Source of the DNA: an uncultured Bacillaceae bacterium | Lineage (GTDB): Bacteria > Bacillota > Bacilli > Bacillales > Bacillaceae_L | Length of the DNA: 64,000 bases | NCBI GenBank assembly: GCA_947497585.1 | Contig: CANMHG010000001.1 | Location: forward strand, 558,001 to 622,000 | Direction: 5' to 3' | The notes under the pieces: model-generated | The model's input: only the letters and a program-made list of their open reading frames with translations | Told to the model about the DNA's origin: nothing | Databases searched by the model: none | Position numbers and translations under genes: made by a program | Part shown: positions 8,794 to 17,890 of the stretch, piece after piece | How positions within the stretch are numbered: the stretch's first letter is position 1 | How the letters are laid out: each line of letters starts with the position of its first letter

Positions 8794-8840
8794 GTAGTAA
8801 AGCTAAAAGGAGAAATCCTAGTAGCTTTACTACTTTTTTA
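8794..8840 (+). terminator. terminator of the DUF1540 gene
   Basis: A 12-bp stem, GTAGTAAAGCTA with TAGCTTTACTAC, with an inner AGGA/TCCT pairing and a T-run. Confidence 0.85.
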
Positions 8841-8886
8841 GTATTTTTGAATTATAATTTTGGTTTAGTTTCCTGTTCGATTGATC

Positions 8887-8930
8887 AAAAAAACCTCCTA
8901 GCTACGGGAATTTCCCTAAGTTAGGAGGTT
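8887..8930 (-). terminator. terminator of the tRNA-Sec gene
   Basis: Arms AACCTCCTA and TAGGAGGTT. The A-run at 8887-8893 becomes a U-run on the minus-strand transcript, 13 nt past the tRNA 3' end. Confidence 0.8.
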
Positions 8931-8942
8931 GTATGTATTGTT

Positions 8943-9039
8943 TGGCGGGACTGCCTGGGAATCGAACCCAGCTATCCTGGCACGCAGGACACAAGTGGTT
9001 TTGAAGACCATGGAGGACACCAGTACCCCAATCAGCCCC
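8943..9039 (-). tRNA. selC: tRNA-Sec (anticodon UCA)
   Basis: A 97-nt minus-strand tRNA that decodes UGA as selenocysteine. Read on the minus strand, it has a long acceptor arm (GGGGCTGA against GCAGTCCC, with a G-T pair and an A-G mismatch at the eighth position), an extended D arm, an anticodon loop CTTCAAA with anticodon TCA at plus-strand 9002-9004, a long variable arm stem TCCTG/CAGGA, the T arm CTGGG-TTCGATT-CCCAG, and an encoded CCA preceded by discriminator G. The size, long variable arm and 8+5 acceptor/T-arm layout are the hallmarks of bacterial tRNA-Sec. It lies upstream of selB on the opposite strand. Confidence 0.96.
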
Positions 9040-9158
9040 GTAGAAATGTAACTCCTATTATACAAGGATAACATTAAACAAATCAAGCAAAATGTGTCTT
9101 CTGGGGCCTGACCCCCAGCGTGGTAATGTGTTAAAGTGTCAAGTTCAGGTTTGTTTCC

Positions 9159-9187
9159 TTTAAAATTGGTGGGAACAAACGTATAAT
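9159..9187 (+). promoter_or_regulatory. probable promoter of selB
   Basis: TTTAAA (9159-9164), a 17-nt spacer and a perfect TATAAT (9182-9187), 42 nt before the selB start. Confidence 0.55.
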
Positions 9188-9229
9188 GGATAAAAAGATA
9201 GTTGATGTTTTGGTAAAGAAGGTGGAGTA

Positions 9230-11116
9230 ATGGAGAAGAGGTCTTTCACAATAGGTATGGCAGGCCATATAGATCATGGAAAAACGACGTTAACAAAAGC
9301 TCTAACAAATGTTGATACAGATCGTTTAAAAGAAGAAAAGGAACGACAAATTTCTATTGAATTGGGGTTTGCTCCCTTACATATAAATGAGGAAATGCAA
9401 ATATCTGTTATTGATGTTCCAGGTCACGAACGTTTTATTCGTCAAATGATTGCAGGAGTAGCGGGGATTGATTTGGTTATTTTAGTTGTGGCAGCGGATG
9501 AGGGTGTGATGCCACAAACGAAGGAGCATCTAGAAATACTATCTTTTCTAGGTGTTAAACGAGGTATCGTTGCTATTAGTAAGATTGACCGTGTAGAAGA
9601 AGAATTTACTGAATTAGTTAAAGAAGAAATAGCTGAGCAATTACAAGGAACGATATTTGCAGAGGCACCAGTTGTACCAATTAATAGTCTAACAAAAATG
9701 GGAATAGATGAACTAAAAAGTACAATATTTAATCAGCTGTCTCAGATAGAAGCACGTAATTCATTGGGAAGCTTTCGACTTCCAATTGATCAGGTGTTCA
9801 CTGTGAAGGGGCAGGGAACGGTTGTAAGAGGTACTGTTTACGAAGGCACTATCTTCGAAGGAGATCAGCTTACTATTTTACCTTCCTTTCATGAGACAAA
9901 AGCTAGGCAGTTGCAAATACATCAAATACAAACAGACAAAGCTACTGCAGGACAGAGAGTCGCCATCAATCTTTCTAATGTCACAACAGATGATGTTACT
10001 AGAGGAGATGTGCTAGTCTCTTCTAAACATTATGTTGTTACTCAAACAATCGATGTTGTCATTCGATTTGTGACAGACTTAGAGCACCTTGTTAAGCAAA
10101 GAGCGCTAATCAAGTGTCACATTGGCACTTCAGAAGTGATGGGACAAATCGTATTTTTTGATCGGAATGAGGTTAAGGATGAACAGGATGAGGTAGTCTG
10201 TCAGATTCGACTTAAGCAGCCAATCGTTACAAAACGGGGAGATCGATTTATTTTAAGAAGGCCTACTCCATCAGAAACGATTGCGGGTGGTTGGGTGATT
10301 GATCCACTTGGTGGAAAATATAAGTTTGGTAAAGACACAGTTTCAATGCTTCTTCAGAAGAAAGAAGGAAGTCCGTTTGAACGTTTAATAGAGGCTTTAC
10401 AAAGAGAAAAACTACTTTCTAAATCAGAGATTATTAAGTCAACTTCTCTTGCTAAAGAGTCTGTAGAGGAATTACTTTCACACCAGGAAGTTATAGAGGT
10501 TAAGACAAATAGTTATACGTTAAAAACAGTCGTATCTGAACTACACATTAAAATAGAAGAACTATTACAAAACTACCATCTTGGAAATTCTTTGAGATTA
10601 GGACTTAATAAAGCAGAAATTTCTCAGGAACTTTCAAGTAAGTTTCCTAAGACATTATTGGATTTTGTAATGGAGGGGATGATTACTGAGGGTAAAATAA
10701 AGAAAAATGGGCAATTCCTAGCACTTGAACATTTTAAACCTAGTTTCCCATATCAGTGGGCTAAGCGTATGGATAATCTTATCAATACCCTAATAGAAGA
10801 TAATTTACAAGTCAAAACCTGGGATGAATATGTTGCTCTGGCAGGGTTACCCGATAAAGAGGCCAACGAGCTAAAATGGTACTTAACGAATTCAAATCTT
10901 CTGTACCAACTGGATGAAAAACACGTTATACATAAAAACGTAGTTGATAAAGCATTAATTAATCTTAAAGCCTCCACAGGTGAGTCTTTCGATTTAAAGG
11001 ATGCAAAGGACATATTACAGCTTTCAAGAAAATATCTAGTACCATTTTTAGAGCTACTAGACACTTTGAACCTTACAAAACGAGAAGATAACAAAAGGAT
11101 ATGGGTTGAAAAATAA
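9230..11116 (+). CDS. selB: Selenocysteine-specific elongation factor SelB
   Basis: A 628-residue GTPase that binds Sec-tRNA-Sec and the SECIS hairpin of selenoprotein mRNAs and delivers Sec at UGA. The N-terminal EF-Tu-like G domain has GHIDHGKT (G1), DVPGHERFI (G3) and the SKID form of G4. Domains II and III follow ([33 protein letters not shown]). The roughly 250-residue C-terminal winged-helix region binds the SECIS. Length is normal for bacterial SelB. Its neighbours selC, a selenoprotein gene and selA complete a Sec locus. GGTGGAG lies just before the ATG. Confidence 0.96.
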   Translation: MEKRSFTIGMAGHIDHGKTTLTKALTNVDTDRLKEEKERQISIELGFAPLHINEEMQISVIDVPGHERFIRQMIAGVAGIDLVILVVAADEGVMPQTKEHLEILSFLGVKRGIVAISKIDRVEEEFTELVKEEIAEQLQGTIFAEAPVVPINSLTKMGIDELKSTIFNQLSQIEARNSLGSFRLPIDQVFTVKGQGTVVRGTVYEGTIFEGDQLTILPSFHETKARQLQIHQIQTDKATAGQRVAINLSNVTTDDVTRGDVLVSSKHYVVTQTIDVVIRFVTDLEHLVKQRALIKCHIGTSEVMGQIVFFDRNEVKDEQDEVVCQIRLKQPIVTKRGDRFILRRPTPSETIAGGWVIDPLGGKYKFGKDTVSMLLQKKEGSPFERLIEALQREKLLSKSEIIKSTSLAKESVEELLSHQEVIEVKTNSYTLKTVVSELHIKIEELLQNYHLGNSLRLGLNKAEISQELSSKFPKTLLDFVMEGMITEGKIKKNGQFLALEHFKPSFPYQWAKRMDNLINTLIEDNLQVKTWDEYVALAGLPDKEANELKWYLTNSNLLYQLDEKHVIHKNVVDKALINLKASTGESFDLKDAKDILQLSRKYLVPFLELLDTLNLTKREDNKRIWVEK

Positions 11117-11161
11117 AATGGCTTAGCCCGATCTAGCCATCCATTATAAAATTCAAAAGTT

Positions 11162-11190
11162 TTGCTAAAATAAAGTGCTTATACTAAAAT
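11162..11190 (+). promoter_or_regulatory. probable promoter of the Rdx selenoprotein gene
   Basis: TTGCTA (11162-11167), a 17-nt spacer and TAAAAT (11185-11190), 43 nt upstream of the ATG. With the terminator after the gene this suggests its own short transcript. Confidence 0.5.
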
Positions 11191-11233
11191 GAAAGTAGTC
11201 TGAGCAAAGAATCTGTTTTTAGGAGGTACTATT

Positions 11234-11473
11234 ATGAACGAATATAAAGTAACTGTTGAATTTTGTATGATGTGAAACTTCGCACCCAAAGCCGCGAGTT
11301 TCGCGGAAGGACTATTCAGCCATTTTAGGCATGGTATTAAAAACTTGGAACTAATTCCTGCATCAGGTGGGGCTTTTGAAGTCACTGTAAATGGTGAAAA
11401 AGTGTTTTCAAAATTAGAGGTAGGAAAATTTCCTACAGCAGAAGAAGTTATAGCTAAAATGGAGCAAATGTAA
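11234..11473 (+). CDS. Rdx/SelW-type selenoprotein with in-frame TGA (Sec14)
   Basis: A 79-residue protein if TGA at 11273-11275 is read as selenocysteine. The frame begins MNEYKVTVEFCMMU and runs on with APKA, LELIPASGGAFEV, VNGEKVFSK and KFPTAEEV to TAA at 11471. This is the thioredoxin-like Rdx family (SelW, SelT, SelH, SelV), with the redox motif C-x-x-U at residues 11-14 after the first beta strand. An AGGAGGT site lies 6 nt before the ATG. A hairpin suited to a bacterial SECIS starts 16 nt after the TGA. It sits between selB and selA. A plain annotation would miss it or split it at the TGA. Redox role is from the family; partner unknown. Confidence 0.94.
11292..11306 (+). promoter_or_regulatory. 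bacterial SECIS hairpin of the Rdx selenoprotein
   Basis: A perfect 6-bp stem CCGCGA/TCGCGG with loop GTT. The loop starts 22 nt after the TGA and opens with G, both within the known bacterial SECIS rules (16-37 nt spacing, G in the first two loop positions). SelB would bind it. Confidence 0.8.
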
Positions 11474-11478
11474 TTAGG

Positions 11479-11507
11479 AGAGGCTGTTAAAATGACAGCC
11501 TCTTTTC
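11479..11507 (+). terminator. terminator of the Rdx selenoprotein gene
   Basis: A 9-bp stem AGAGGCTGT/ACAGCCTCT followed by TTTT. It covers an ATG at 11492 that is in frame with selA, which argues against that ATG as the selA start. Confidence 0.85.
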
Positions 11508-11509
11508 AT

Positions 11510-11536
11510 TTGGAAGTTAAAAAATTAGGCTATAAT
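11510..11536 (+). promoter_or_regulatory. probable promoter of selA
   Basis: TTGGAA/TTTGGA at 11509-11515, a 15-16-nt spacer and TATAAT (11531-11536), just past the Rdx terminator and 34 nt before the chosen selA start. Confidence 0.5.
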
Positions 11537-11569
11537 GTAGATAAGAGATTTATTCTGGAGGAAACAAGG

Positions 11570-12973
11570 ATGAAAGAATATGTAAGACAATTACCGCCGA
11601 TTCATGAAATGCAAAAGGACAATCGTTTTCAACAACTGGTCTCAACCTATAAACTACATCATGAACTTGTTACTGAGCTTATTCAAAATCAAATACAGCA
11701 GGTTCGCAGTAATCTATTAAATGGTAACTTTAATGGGCCAAGTACAGCAAAAACTGAATTTATTGATTTACTGTTTACACATGTTGAAAATGATTGTATT
11801 AGAATAAGTGAGTATTACTTACAACCTGTTATTAATGCAACTGGCACTGTGTTACATACTAATTTGGGCAGAGCAAGACTTAGTGAAAAGGCTATTGAGC
11901 AGGTAGTAAATGTAGCAAGGAATTATTCAAACTTAGAATATAATTTATCATCTGGTAAGAGGGGCTCAAGGCACGATATCATTGAAGAATTGATAATAAA
12001 TGTTACGGGTGCTGAAGCTGCAATGGTCGTAAACAATAATGCTGCTGCTGTTTATTTGATTTTAAGGGCACTTGCAAAAGATAAAAATGTAATTGTCTCA
12101 AGAGGACAATTAGTAGAAATTGGTGGTTCATTTCGGGTGTCATCTATTATGGAAGAGAGTGGGGCAAATCTGATTGAAATAGGTACCACGAATAAAACAC
12201 ATCTCTATGATTATGAGAATGCAATCGATGAAAATACAGCAATGATTATGAAAGTGCATACAAGTAATTTTAAAACAATTGGATTTACAAAAACTGTTGA
12301 GAGTGATGAACTTGTTTCTCTAACCCAAAAGCATGATGGAGTTATTTTCTATGAAGATTTAGGAAGTGGTTCGCTTTTTGACTTCAAAGGTAATTGTATT
12401 GGGGATGAACCAGTTGTTGCTGACATTATAGGACAAGGGGTGGATATCGTTTCATTTAGTGGAGATAAATTACTAGGAGGTCCTCAAGCTGGTATTATTG
12501 CAGGTAAGAAGAACCTCATAGAAAAGCTAAAAAAACACCAGTTAGCACGAGTATTACGAGTAGATAAAATGACTTTTGCCGCTCTTGAAGCTACTTTAAA
12601 AGCATACCTTCAAGAAACAGAAAAAATTACATCTATACCAACAGTCAGGGATATTCTTTTAACTTCAGAAACAATAAAAGAACGTGCTAATCAATTTGTC
12701 GCCAAAATGAATGAAGAAAGAACTGGATTTGAATGTGAGGTCACTGAGGATTTCTCCCAAGTCGGCGGTGGAACGATGCCAGAAGTTCTTTTACCTACCT
12801 ATGTAGTCACTCTTCAAAAAAATGGACAGTCAGCAGATACAATTGCAACTTTACTTAGACATTCAAAGCCTAGTGTAATTACACGGATAAAAAATGAACA
12901 AATAATCCTTGATTTTAGAACAATAATGGAAGATGAATCAGCTACTTTAATTTCTATCTTGAAGAATCTTTAA
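11570..12973 (+). CDS. selA: L-seryl-tRNA(Sec) selenium transferase SelA
   Basis: A 467-residue PLP enzyme that converts Ser-tRNA-Sec to Sec-tRNA-Sec with selenophosphate. The fold-type I core is clear (NATGTVLHTNLGRA, VNNNAAAVYL, and the PLP lysine in FSGDKLLGGPQAG). I place the start at ATG 11570: GGAGG lies 8 nt upstream and the protein then begins MKEYVRQLPPIHEMQ, as in the family. A longer frame from 11492 would begin inside the preceding terminator. The gene ends with its own terminator. SelB and SelD are encoded in the same window. Confidence 0.96.
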   Translation: MKEYVRQLPPIHEMQKDNRFQQLVSTYKLHHELVTELIQNQIQQVRSNLLNGNFNGPSTAKTEFIDLLFTHVENDCIRISEYYLQPVINATGTVLHTNLGRARLSEKAIEQVVNVARNYSNLEYNLSSGKRGSRHDIIEELIINVTGAEAAMVVNNNAAAVYLILRALAKDKNVIVSRGQLVEIGGSFRVSSIMEESGANLIEIGTTNKTHLYDYENAIDENTAMIMKVHTSNFKTIGFTKTVESDELVSLTQKHDGVIFYEDLGSGSLFDFKGNCIGDEPVVADIIGQGVDIVSFSGDKLLGGPQAGIIAGKKNLIEKLKKHQLARVLRVDKMTFAALEATLKAYLQETEKITSIPTVRDILLTSETIKERANQFVAKMNEERTGFECEVTEDFSQVGGGTMPEVLLPTYVVTLQKNGQSADTIATLLRHSKPSVITRIKNEQIILDFRTIMEDESATLISILKNL

Positions 12974-12974
12974 G

Positions 12975-13000
12975 AAAGCCGCTAAATGTAGCGGCTTTAA
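12975..13000 (+). terminator. terminator of selA
   Basis: A 10-bp stem AAAGCCGCTA/TAGCGGCTTT just after the selA stop codon. Confidence 0.85.
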
Positions 13001-13014
13001 TTCATTTTATTTGT

Positions 13015-13161
13015 TTACATATCATGTCCTTGGTTATTCTTTTGTCTAGTATGGTTTCGGTTCTTAACCTTTTTTGAACCACTCAAAGGCTCAGGTTGAC
13101 CCGGATTATTACCCTTAGGAGAATTTTTACGGATATCCTTGTAGGTATTTTTTTCAGCCAT
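13015..13161 (-). CDS. sspP: Small acid-soluble spore protein P
   Basis: A 48-residue protein rich in N, K and G, with [20 protein letters not shown] in its middle and [12 protein letters not shown] at the C-terminus, matching the SspP family in length and pattern. It is a minor spore-core protein made in the forespore, probably under sigma-G. GGAGGG precedes the ATG. The gene pairs with sspO as in B. subtilis, where sspO-sspP lie beside citB; here a coiled-coil gene is placed between them on the other strand. Confidence 0.93.
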   Translation of the reverse strand: MAEKNTYKDIRKNSPKGNNPGQPEPLSGSKKVKNRNHTRQKNNQGHDM

Positions 13162-13288
13162 CAGTATCCCTCCTTCTAACAATAGGATGATGTAAAAGAC
13201 TATTTTTATTCTAAAAGAACTTCGAATGTTTTATTCATTTTAAGGAAAGATAGTAAATGAAGATTTCACCTAGAAGGAGATGACAGTA

Positions 13289-13546
13289 GTGCCTTATAGT
13301 AAGGATAAGCAACAAGCATTTCAAGCTGCACAGCAGGGAACTGAACAGGCAAGAGATATTTATGAGAACATTGTAAAAGATGACCCTGATTATGGTGCAC
13401 ATCTAAAGCGTCTAAAGAATGAGGTTAATGAAGCTGTTCAACAGATTAATAATGCTCTTGAAGTAGCTTCGGATAGTCAACGAGATCAATTACAACAATT
13501 TCAGGATGATCTTCAGTCTATCGTCTCTGAAGTAAATAACGACTAA
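13289..13546 (+). CDS. Small coiled-coil protein of unknown function
   Basis: An 85-residue hydrophilic protein, almost entirely helical with heptad-like leucine/valine spacing and many glutamines (for example LQQFQDDLQSIVSEV at the end). The GTG start at 13289 is chosen because AAGGAG lies 9 nt before it; an ATG at 13280 abuts that site and is too close. It resembles the small DUF2524/YtzC type of Bacillus protein, but this is a weak impression. It lies between the spore genes sspP and sspO on the opposite strand; a sporulation link is only contextual. Confidence 0.7.
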   Translation: MPYSKDKQQAFQAAQQGTEQARDIYENIVKDDPDYGAHLKRLKNEVNEAVQQINNALEVASDSQRDQLQQFQDDLQSIVSEVNND

Positions 13547-13547
13547 A

Positions 13548-13572
13548 AAACCCGCAAATTTGCGGGTTTCTT
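13548..13572. terminator. terminator after the coiled-coil gene
   Basis: A near-perfect palindrome, AAACCCGCAAA with TTTGCGGGTTT, between convergent genes; usable in both directions. Confidence 0.85.
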
Positions 13573-13578
13573 CTTTGC

Positions 13579-13728
13579 CTATTGGTTCTTTTTACGTTTT
13601 TTATTGTTTTGTTTTTGCTCAGCAGATAGAGGTTCATTTGAAAACTCCTCATTAAAACCAGCACCAATACCTTGAGATTTTGCAGCATTCATACCTGGTA
13701 TAACGTGATTAGATTTTCTTTTTGCCAT
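13579..13728 (-). CDS. sspO: Small acid-soluble spore protein O
   Basis: A 49-residue basic protein beginning [20 protein letters not shown] and ending in [10 protein letters not shown], the SspO (CotK) family pattern, of normal length. GGAGGTGA lies 5 nt upstream of the ATG. It is divergent from the aconitase gene, the arrangement known from B. subtilis. Expected to be forespore-expressed. Confidence 0.94.
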   Translation of the reverse strand: MAKRKSNHVIPGMNAAKSQGIGAGFNEEFSNEPLSAEQKQNNKKRKKNQ

Positions 13729-13813
13729 GAGAATCACCTCCATACTAGTAGTTTTGAGTAATTAGAGAGGAAATATGTATAATAAATTGTGTGCTCTTTG
13801 ATTTGAATTTAAG

Positions 13814-13828
13814 ATAAGAAAAACTTAT
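13814..13828 (+). promoter_or_regulatory. CcpC-type dyad upstream of aconitase
   Basis: ATAA (13814-13817), 7 nt and TTAT (13825-13828) match the ATAA-N7-TTAT CcpC box. It centres at about -66 relative to the start predicted from the promoter, and a TTAT half-site lies at 13857-13860, about -28. Both positions fit the B. subtilis citB control region, where citrate-sensing CcpC represses. Confidence 0.7.
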
Positions 13829-13851
13829 TATAACCAATAACTTTCTTGTTA

Positions 13852-13880
13852 TTTACTTATGTATATCAATGTATTAATAT
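13852..13880 (+). promoter_or_regulatory. promoter of the aconitase gene
   Basis: TTTACT (13852-13857), a 17-nt spacer and TAATAT (13875-13880); predicted start near 13887, giving an 80-nt leader. Confidence 0.6.
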
Positions 13881-13966
13881 ATTCAAGTAGGGAATTTCAT
13901 AAAAAAGCTTTATTTTCGACAATTTGTTGAAATTATACTACTATTATTCAAGAGGGGGTAATACAT

Positions 13967-16675
13967 ATGGCAAAACAAGATGTTTTTAATGCACGTTCAT
14001 CTTTTACAGTGAATGGCAAAACTTATAACTTTTATAACCTACAAGCACTTGAAGACGCTAATATTGGTAAAGTTTCTCGTTTACCTTATTCAATTAAGGT
14101 ATTACTTGAATCCGTATTACGTCAAGTTGATGGAAGAGTAATTACTAAAGAGCACGTTGAAAACTTAGCAAAATGGGGAACTGACGAAGTTCGTGAAGTA
14201 GACGTACCTTTCAAACCATCTCGTGTAATTTTACAAGACTTCACTGGAGTTCCTGCTGTTGTAGACTTAGCTTCTTTACGTAAAGCTATGGCAGACATCG
14301 GTGGTAATCCAGACAAAATTAATCCAGAGATTCCTGTTGATCTAGTAATTGACCACTCTGTACAAGTAGATAGAGCGGGAACAGCTGATTCATTAGCATT
14401 CAATATGGATCTTGAATTTGAAAGAAACGCTGAGCGTTATAAATTCTTAAGCTGGGCTCAAAAATCCTTTGATAACTATCGTGCAGTACCACCAGCAACT
14501 GGTATCGTTCACCAAGTAAACCTTGAGTTCCTAGCGAACGTTGTTCATGCTGTTGAAGGTGAAAATGGTGAATTTGAAACATTCCCTGATTCATTAGTTG
14601 GTACTGACTCTCATACAACAATGATCAACGGTATCGGTGTTTTAGGATGGGGTGTAGGTGGTATTGAGGCAGAAGCTGGAATGCTTGGTCAACCTTCATA
14701 CTTCCCAGTACCTGAAGTAGTTGGGGTTCGTCTTGTTGGAGAACTTCCAAACGGAACTACTGCAACTGACTTAGCACTTAAAGTAACTCAAGTTCTACGT
14801 AAAGAAGGCGTAGTTGGTAAATTCGTAGAATTCTTTGGACCTGGTATTTCACAATTACCATTAGCTGACCGTGCTACAATTGCGAACATGGCTCCTGAGT
14901 ATGGTGCAACCTGTGGGTTCTTCCCAGTTGACGGGGAAGCACTAGAGTACCTACGTCTAACTGGCCGTGATGAAGAGTTAGTAAAAGTAGTTGAAGAGTA
15001 TTCTAAAGCAAATGGTTTATTCTACACTTCTGATCTTGAAGATCCAATTTTCACAAACATTGTAGAAATCAACCTTTCTGAAATTGAAGCAAATCTTTCT
15101 GGGCCGAAGCGTCCACAAGATTTAATTCCTCTTTCAGCTATGAAAGAATCTTTCACAAATGCACTTACAGCTACTGGAAACCAAGGATTCGGTTTAGCTG
15201 CTGATGACATTAATAAAGAAATCACTGTTAAATTTAACAATGGTGATGAAACAACAATGAAAACAGGTGCGGTTGCAATTGCTGCAATCACAAGCTGTAC
15301 AAATACATCAAACCCTTACGTTATGTTAGGTGCTGGTCTTGTTGCGAAAAAAGCAGTAGAAAAAGGCCTACAAGTTCCTAAATACGTAAAAACTTCTTTA
15401 GCACCAGGATCAAAAGTTGTTACTGGTTACCTAGAAGATGCAAAATTACTTCCATACCTTGAGCAATTAGGCTTCAACACAGTTGGTTTTGGTTGTACAA
15501 CATGTATCGGTAACTCTGGTCCGTTAGCTGACGAAATCGAAAAAGCAGTTGCTGAAAGTGATTTACTAATCACTTCTGTTCTTTCTGGAAACCGTAACTT
15601 TGAAGGACGTATCCATCCGCTAGTTAAAGGTAACTACCTTGCATCACCACCATTAGTTGTGGCTTATGCGCTTGCTGGTACGGTTGATATCGATCTACAA
15701 AAAGATCCTATCGGTAAAGACAAAGACGGAAATGATGTATTCTTTGGCGACATCTGGCCTTCAATGGACGAGGTTAAAGAAGTTGTTAAAAATACTGTTA
15801 CACCTGAACTATTCCGTAGAGAATATGAAAATGTATTCAATGACAATGCTCGTTGGAATGAAATTGAGACAAGTGAAGATGCTCTTTACACTTGGGATGA
15901 TGAATCTACTTACATTGCTAACCCACCATTCTTTGAAGGGTTATCTGCTGAGCCAGGCGAAGTTACGCCATTAAGCGGACTACGCGTTGTTGGTAAATTC
16001 GGTGATTCAGTAACAACTGACCACATCTCTCCTGCAGGTTCAATCGGTAAAGATACACCAGCTGGTCGTTACCTACAAGAGCGTGGCGTGTCACCTCGTG
16101 ATTTTAACTCTTATGGTTCACGTCGTGGTCACCATGAAGTTATGATGCGTGGTACATTTGCAAACATCCGTATCAAAAACCAAATCGCTCCTGGTACAGA
16201 AGGTGGATACACTACTTACTGGCCAACTGGCGAAGTAACATCAATTTATGATGCTTGTATGAAATATAAACAAGATAACACAGGTTTAGTTGTTCTTGCT
16301 GGTAATGACTACGGTATGGGAAGCTCTCGTGACTGGGCAGCAAAAGGAACAAACCTACTTGGAATTAAAACAGTTATCGCTCAAAGCTTCGAGCGTATCC
16401 ACAGAAGTAACCTTGTACTAATGGGTGTTCTTCCTCTTCAATTTAAAGATGGAGAAGGCGCAGAGTCACTTGGTTTAACTGGTAAAGAAACAATCGAAGT
16501 TGCAATTGATGAGAACGTAAAACCACGTGACTTTGTAAAAGTTACAGCTACTGACGAAGCAGGAAACAAAAAAGAATTTGAAGTACTTGTTCGTTTCGAT
16601 AGCGAAGTTGAAATTGATTACTACCGTCATGGTGGCATTTTACAAATGGTATTACGTGATAAATTGAAAGCATAA
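13967..16675 (+). CDS. acnA: Aconitate hydratase A
   Basis: A 902-residue [4Fe-4S] enzyme of the TCA cycle that interconverts citrate and isocitrate; the IRP1-like family can also bind iron-responsive RNA when the cluster is lost. Cluster cysteines are visible in TSCTNTSNP and [12 protein letters not shown], and the swivel-domain signature in [18 protein letters not shown] form ([18 protein letters not shown]). The ribosome binding site is AGAGGGGG. Codon use is visibly optimised (many GTT, CGT, GGT), as expected for a highly expressed gene. The upstream CcpC box and neighbouring sspO match B. subtilis citB. Confidence 0.97.
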   Translation: MAKQDVFNARSSFTVNGKTYNFYNLQALEDANIGKVSRLPYSIKVLLESVLRQVDGRVITKEHVENLAKWGTDEVREVDVPFKPSRVILQDFTGVPAVVDLASLRKAMADIGGNPDKINPEIPVDLVIDHSVQVDRAGTADSLAFNMDLEFERNAERYKFLSWAQKSFDNYRAVPPATGIVHQVNLEFLANVVHAVEGENGEFETFPDSLVGTDSHTTMINGIGVLGWGVGGIEAEAGMLGQPSYFPVPEVVGVRLVGELPNGTTATDLALKVTQVLRKEGVVGKFVEFFGPGISQLPLADRATIANMAPEYGATCGFFPVDGEALEYLRLTGRDEELVKVVEEYSKANGLFYTSDLEDPIFTNIVEINLSEIEANLSGPKRPQDLIPLSAMKESFTNALTATGNQGFGLAADDINKEITVKFNNGDETTMKTGAVAIAAITSCTNTSNPYVMLGAGLVAKKAVEKGLQVPKYVKTSLAPGSKVVTGYLEDAKLLPYLEQLGFNTVGFGCTTCIGNSGPLADEIEKAVAESDLLITSVLSGNRNFEGRIHPLVKGNYLASPPLVVAYALAGTVDIDLQKDPIGKDKDGNDVFFGDIWPSMDEVKEVVKNTVTPELFRREYENVFNDNARWNEIETSEDALYTWDDESTYIANPPFFEGLSAEPGEVTPLSGLRVVGKFGDSVTTDHISPAGSIGKDTPAGRYLQERGVSPRDFNSYGSRRGHHEVMMRGTFANIRIKNQIAPGTEGGYTTYWPTGEVTSIYDACMKYKQDNTGLVVLAGNDYGMGSSRDWAAKGTNLLGIKTVIAQSFERIHRSNLVLMGVLPLQFKDGEGAESLGLTGKETIEVAIDENVKPRDFVKVTATDEAGNKKEFEVLVRFDSEVEIDYYRHGGILQMVLRDKLKA

Positions 16676-16686
16676 TTATAAAACCA

Positions 16687-16727
16687 AAAAGGCAGACATG
16701 TGATTGTTCACATATCTGCCTTTTTCC
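16687..16727 (+). terminator. terminator of acnA
   Basis: Arms AAAGGCAGA..ATGTGA and TCACAT..TCTGCCTTT with single-base bulges, followed by TTTTT. Confidence 0.9.
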
Positions 16728-16811
16728 TTTGGTCAAATAATTACTAAAATAACGAGAAGTGTGTTTTAATAATAAATATGTACGAACAATAGCCAGGTAG
16801 GAGAATAGTAT

Positions 16812-17231
16812 ATGTTATACGATAGTATTACAATTGGCCCCTTTTTAATAAAGAATTTGTGGATTGTATTATTTATTGCTGGGCTTTTCTCATATATAGT
16901 AATGGAAATAAGAATTAGAAAATTTCCTGATCTTCAACCATTGTTACTCAATGAGATAGGAAATGGTTTAGTCATTTGCTTACTATTATATAAATTCAGT
17001 ATAGTCCTATTTAGACCAGTCATTCTTTTTACAAATCCGCAAGGCATTCTATTTTTCACAGGTGGAACAAAAGGTCTTCTGCTAGGATTACTAATCGGAA
17101 TTCTTTATCTTGGATGGAAGATTAAGAAAAATAAATTTAAGGTCAAGAATGTCATTGATGTTCTAGGTTTTGGCATGCTAACCTCACTTATCATGTATTA
17201 TTTATTAGTTACATTTCTTTACGAACAATAG
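16812..17231 (+). CDS. Multispanning membrane protein, faintly Lgt-like
   Basis: 139 residues with four hydrophobic segments. The opening IGPFLIKNLWIVLFIAGL and the later FTNPQGILFFTGGTKG recall the N-terminal half of prolipoprotein diacylglyceryl transferase, but the key Lgt motifs are absent, so enzymatic activity is doubtful. It ends 15 nt before yneN and probably forms an operon with it, so it may assist thiol-redox or cytochrome maturation at the membrane. I do not recognise the family with certainty. Confidence 0.6.
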   Translation: MLYDSITIGPFLIKNLWIVLFIAGLFSYIVMEIRIRKFPDLQPLLLNEIGNGLVICLLLYKFSIVLFRPVILFTNPQGILFFTGGTKGLLLGLLIGILYLGWKIKKNKFKVKNVIDVLGFGMLTSLIMYYLLVTFLYEQ

Positions 17232-17246
17232 GAGGCTTTAATACAT

Positions 17247-17762
17247 ATGAAGAAAAAAATAATTGCAATAGCCGTATTACTTGTACTTGGTGGTTACGCG
17301 TTATATCAATCTGTTCTAAATAAACCAGTGACAACTGGTATAGAAATTGGAGAAGCAGCCCCAGATTTTGAATTAAAATTACTAAACGGAGATAGTGTTA
17401 AGTTATCGAGCTTTCAAGGTAAAAAAGTTATTTTGAATTTCTGGGCATCATGGTGTGGTCCTTGTCAAGCTGAGATGCCAGAAATGCTGGAGTTTCATGA
17501 GGCCTATGGTGAAGAAACAGTCATCCTTGCTGTGAATATGACAACTACAGAGAAAAGCTTAGACACTGTAATTAACTATGTAAATGAAAAGAAATTAACT
17601 TTTCCTGTACTATTAGATGAAACTAATAATGTAAGTACTTCTTATCAAGTTTACTCAATCCCAACTTCCTATTATATTGATACTGAGGGTATTATTAGAT
17701 ACAAATATATAGGGGCTATGTCATTAGATATGATGAAGAGTGAAACAAAGAAAATGAATTAA
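17247..17762 (+). CDS. yneN: Membrane-anchored thioredoxin-like protein (YneN, TlpA family)
   Basis: 171 residues: an N-terminal membrane anchor (residues 4-20), then a TlpA/ResA-like thioredoxin fold with the redox motif WCGPC (Cys70, Cys73) and a cis-proline in SIPTSY. Faces the outside of the membrane, where it would reduce or oxidise protein thiols with electrons from CcdA. Same position after citB as in B. subtilis. The ribosome binding site is AGGAGG. Target protein unknown. Confidence 0.92.
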   Translation: MKKKIIAIAVLLVLGGYALYQSVLNKPVTTGIEIGEAAPDFELKLLNGDSVKLSSFQGKKVILNFWASWCGPCQAEMPEMLEFHEAYGEETVILAVNMTTTEKSLDTVINYVNEKKLTFPVLLDETNNVSTSYQVYSIPTSYYIDTEGIIRYKYIGAMSLDMMKSETKKMN

Positions 17763-17770
17763 TGTGTTTG

Positions 17771-17803
17771 AAACAAGAGTTATTTTATGCTCTTGTTTTT
17801 ATT
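17771..17803 (+). terminator. terminator of yneN
   Basis: Arms AAACAAGAG and CTCTTGTTT, followed by T-rich sequence. Confidence 0.8.
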
Positions 17804-17890
17804 TTTCAATAAATTTTCAAAAAGTTGTAATAATTTCAACGTATTTTGGGAATTAATAATATTACAATAGTGATAAGAGGGGTGAGAAAA

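Noticed and set aside
9091..9150. GC-rich inverted segment (CTGGGG ... CCCCCAG) between selC and selB as a repeat element or terminator
   Set aside because: It resembles dispersed intergenic motifs of Bacillaceae, but there is only one copy in the window and no T-run, so neither role is supported here.
11179..11385. A 68-residue minus-strand frame over the Rdx gene
   Set aside because: It is antisense to the selenoprotein gene, has no ribosome binding site, and exists only because the TGA is a sense codon on the other strand.
11492..11569. A longer SelA beginning at ATG 11492
   Set aside because: That ATG lies inside the terminator hairpin of the Rdx gene and has no ribosome binding site of its own; ATG 11570 has GGAGG at good spacing and gives the usual SelA N-terminus.
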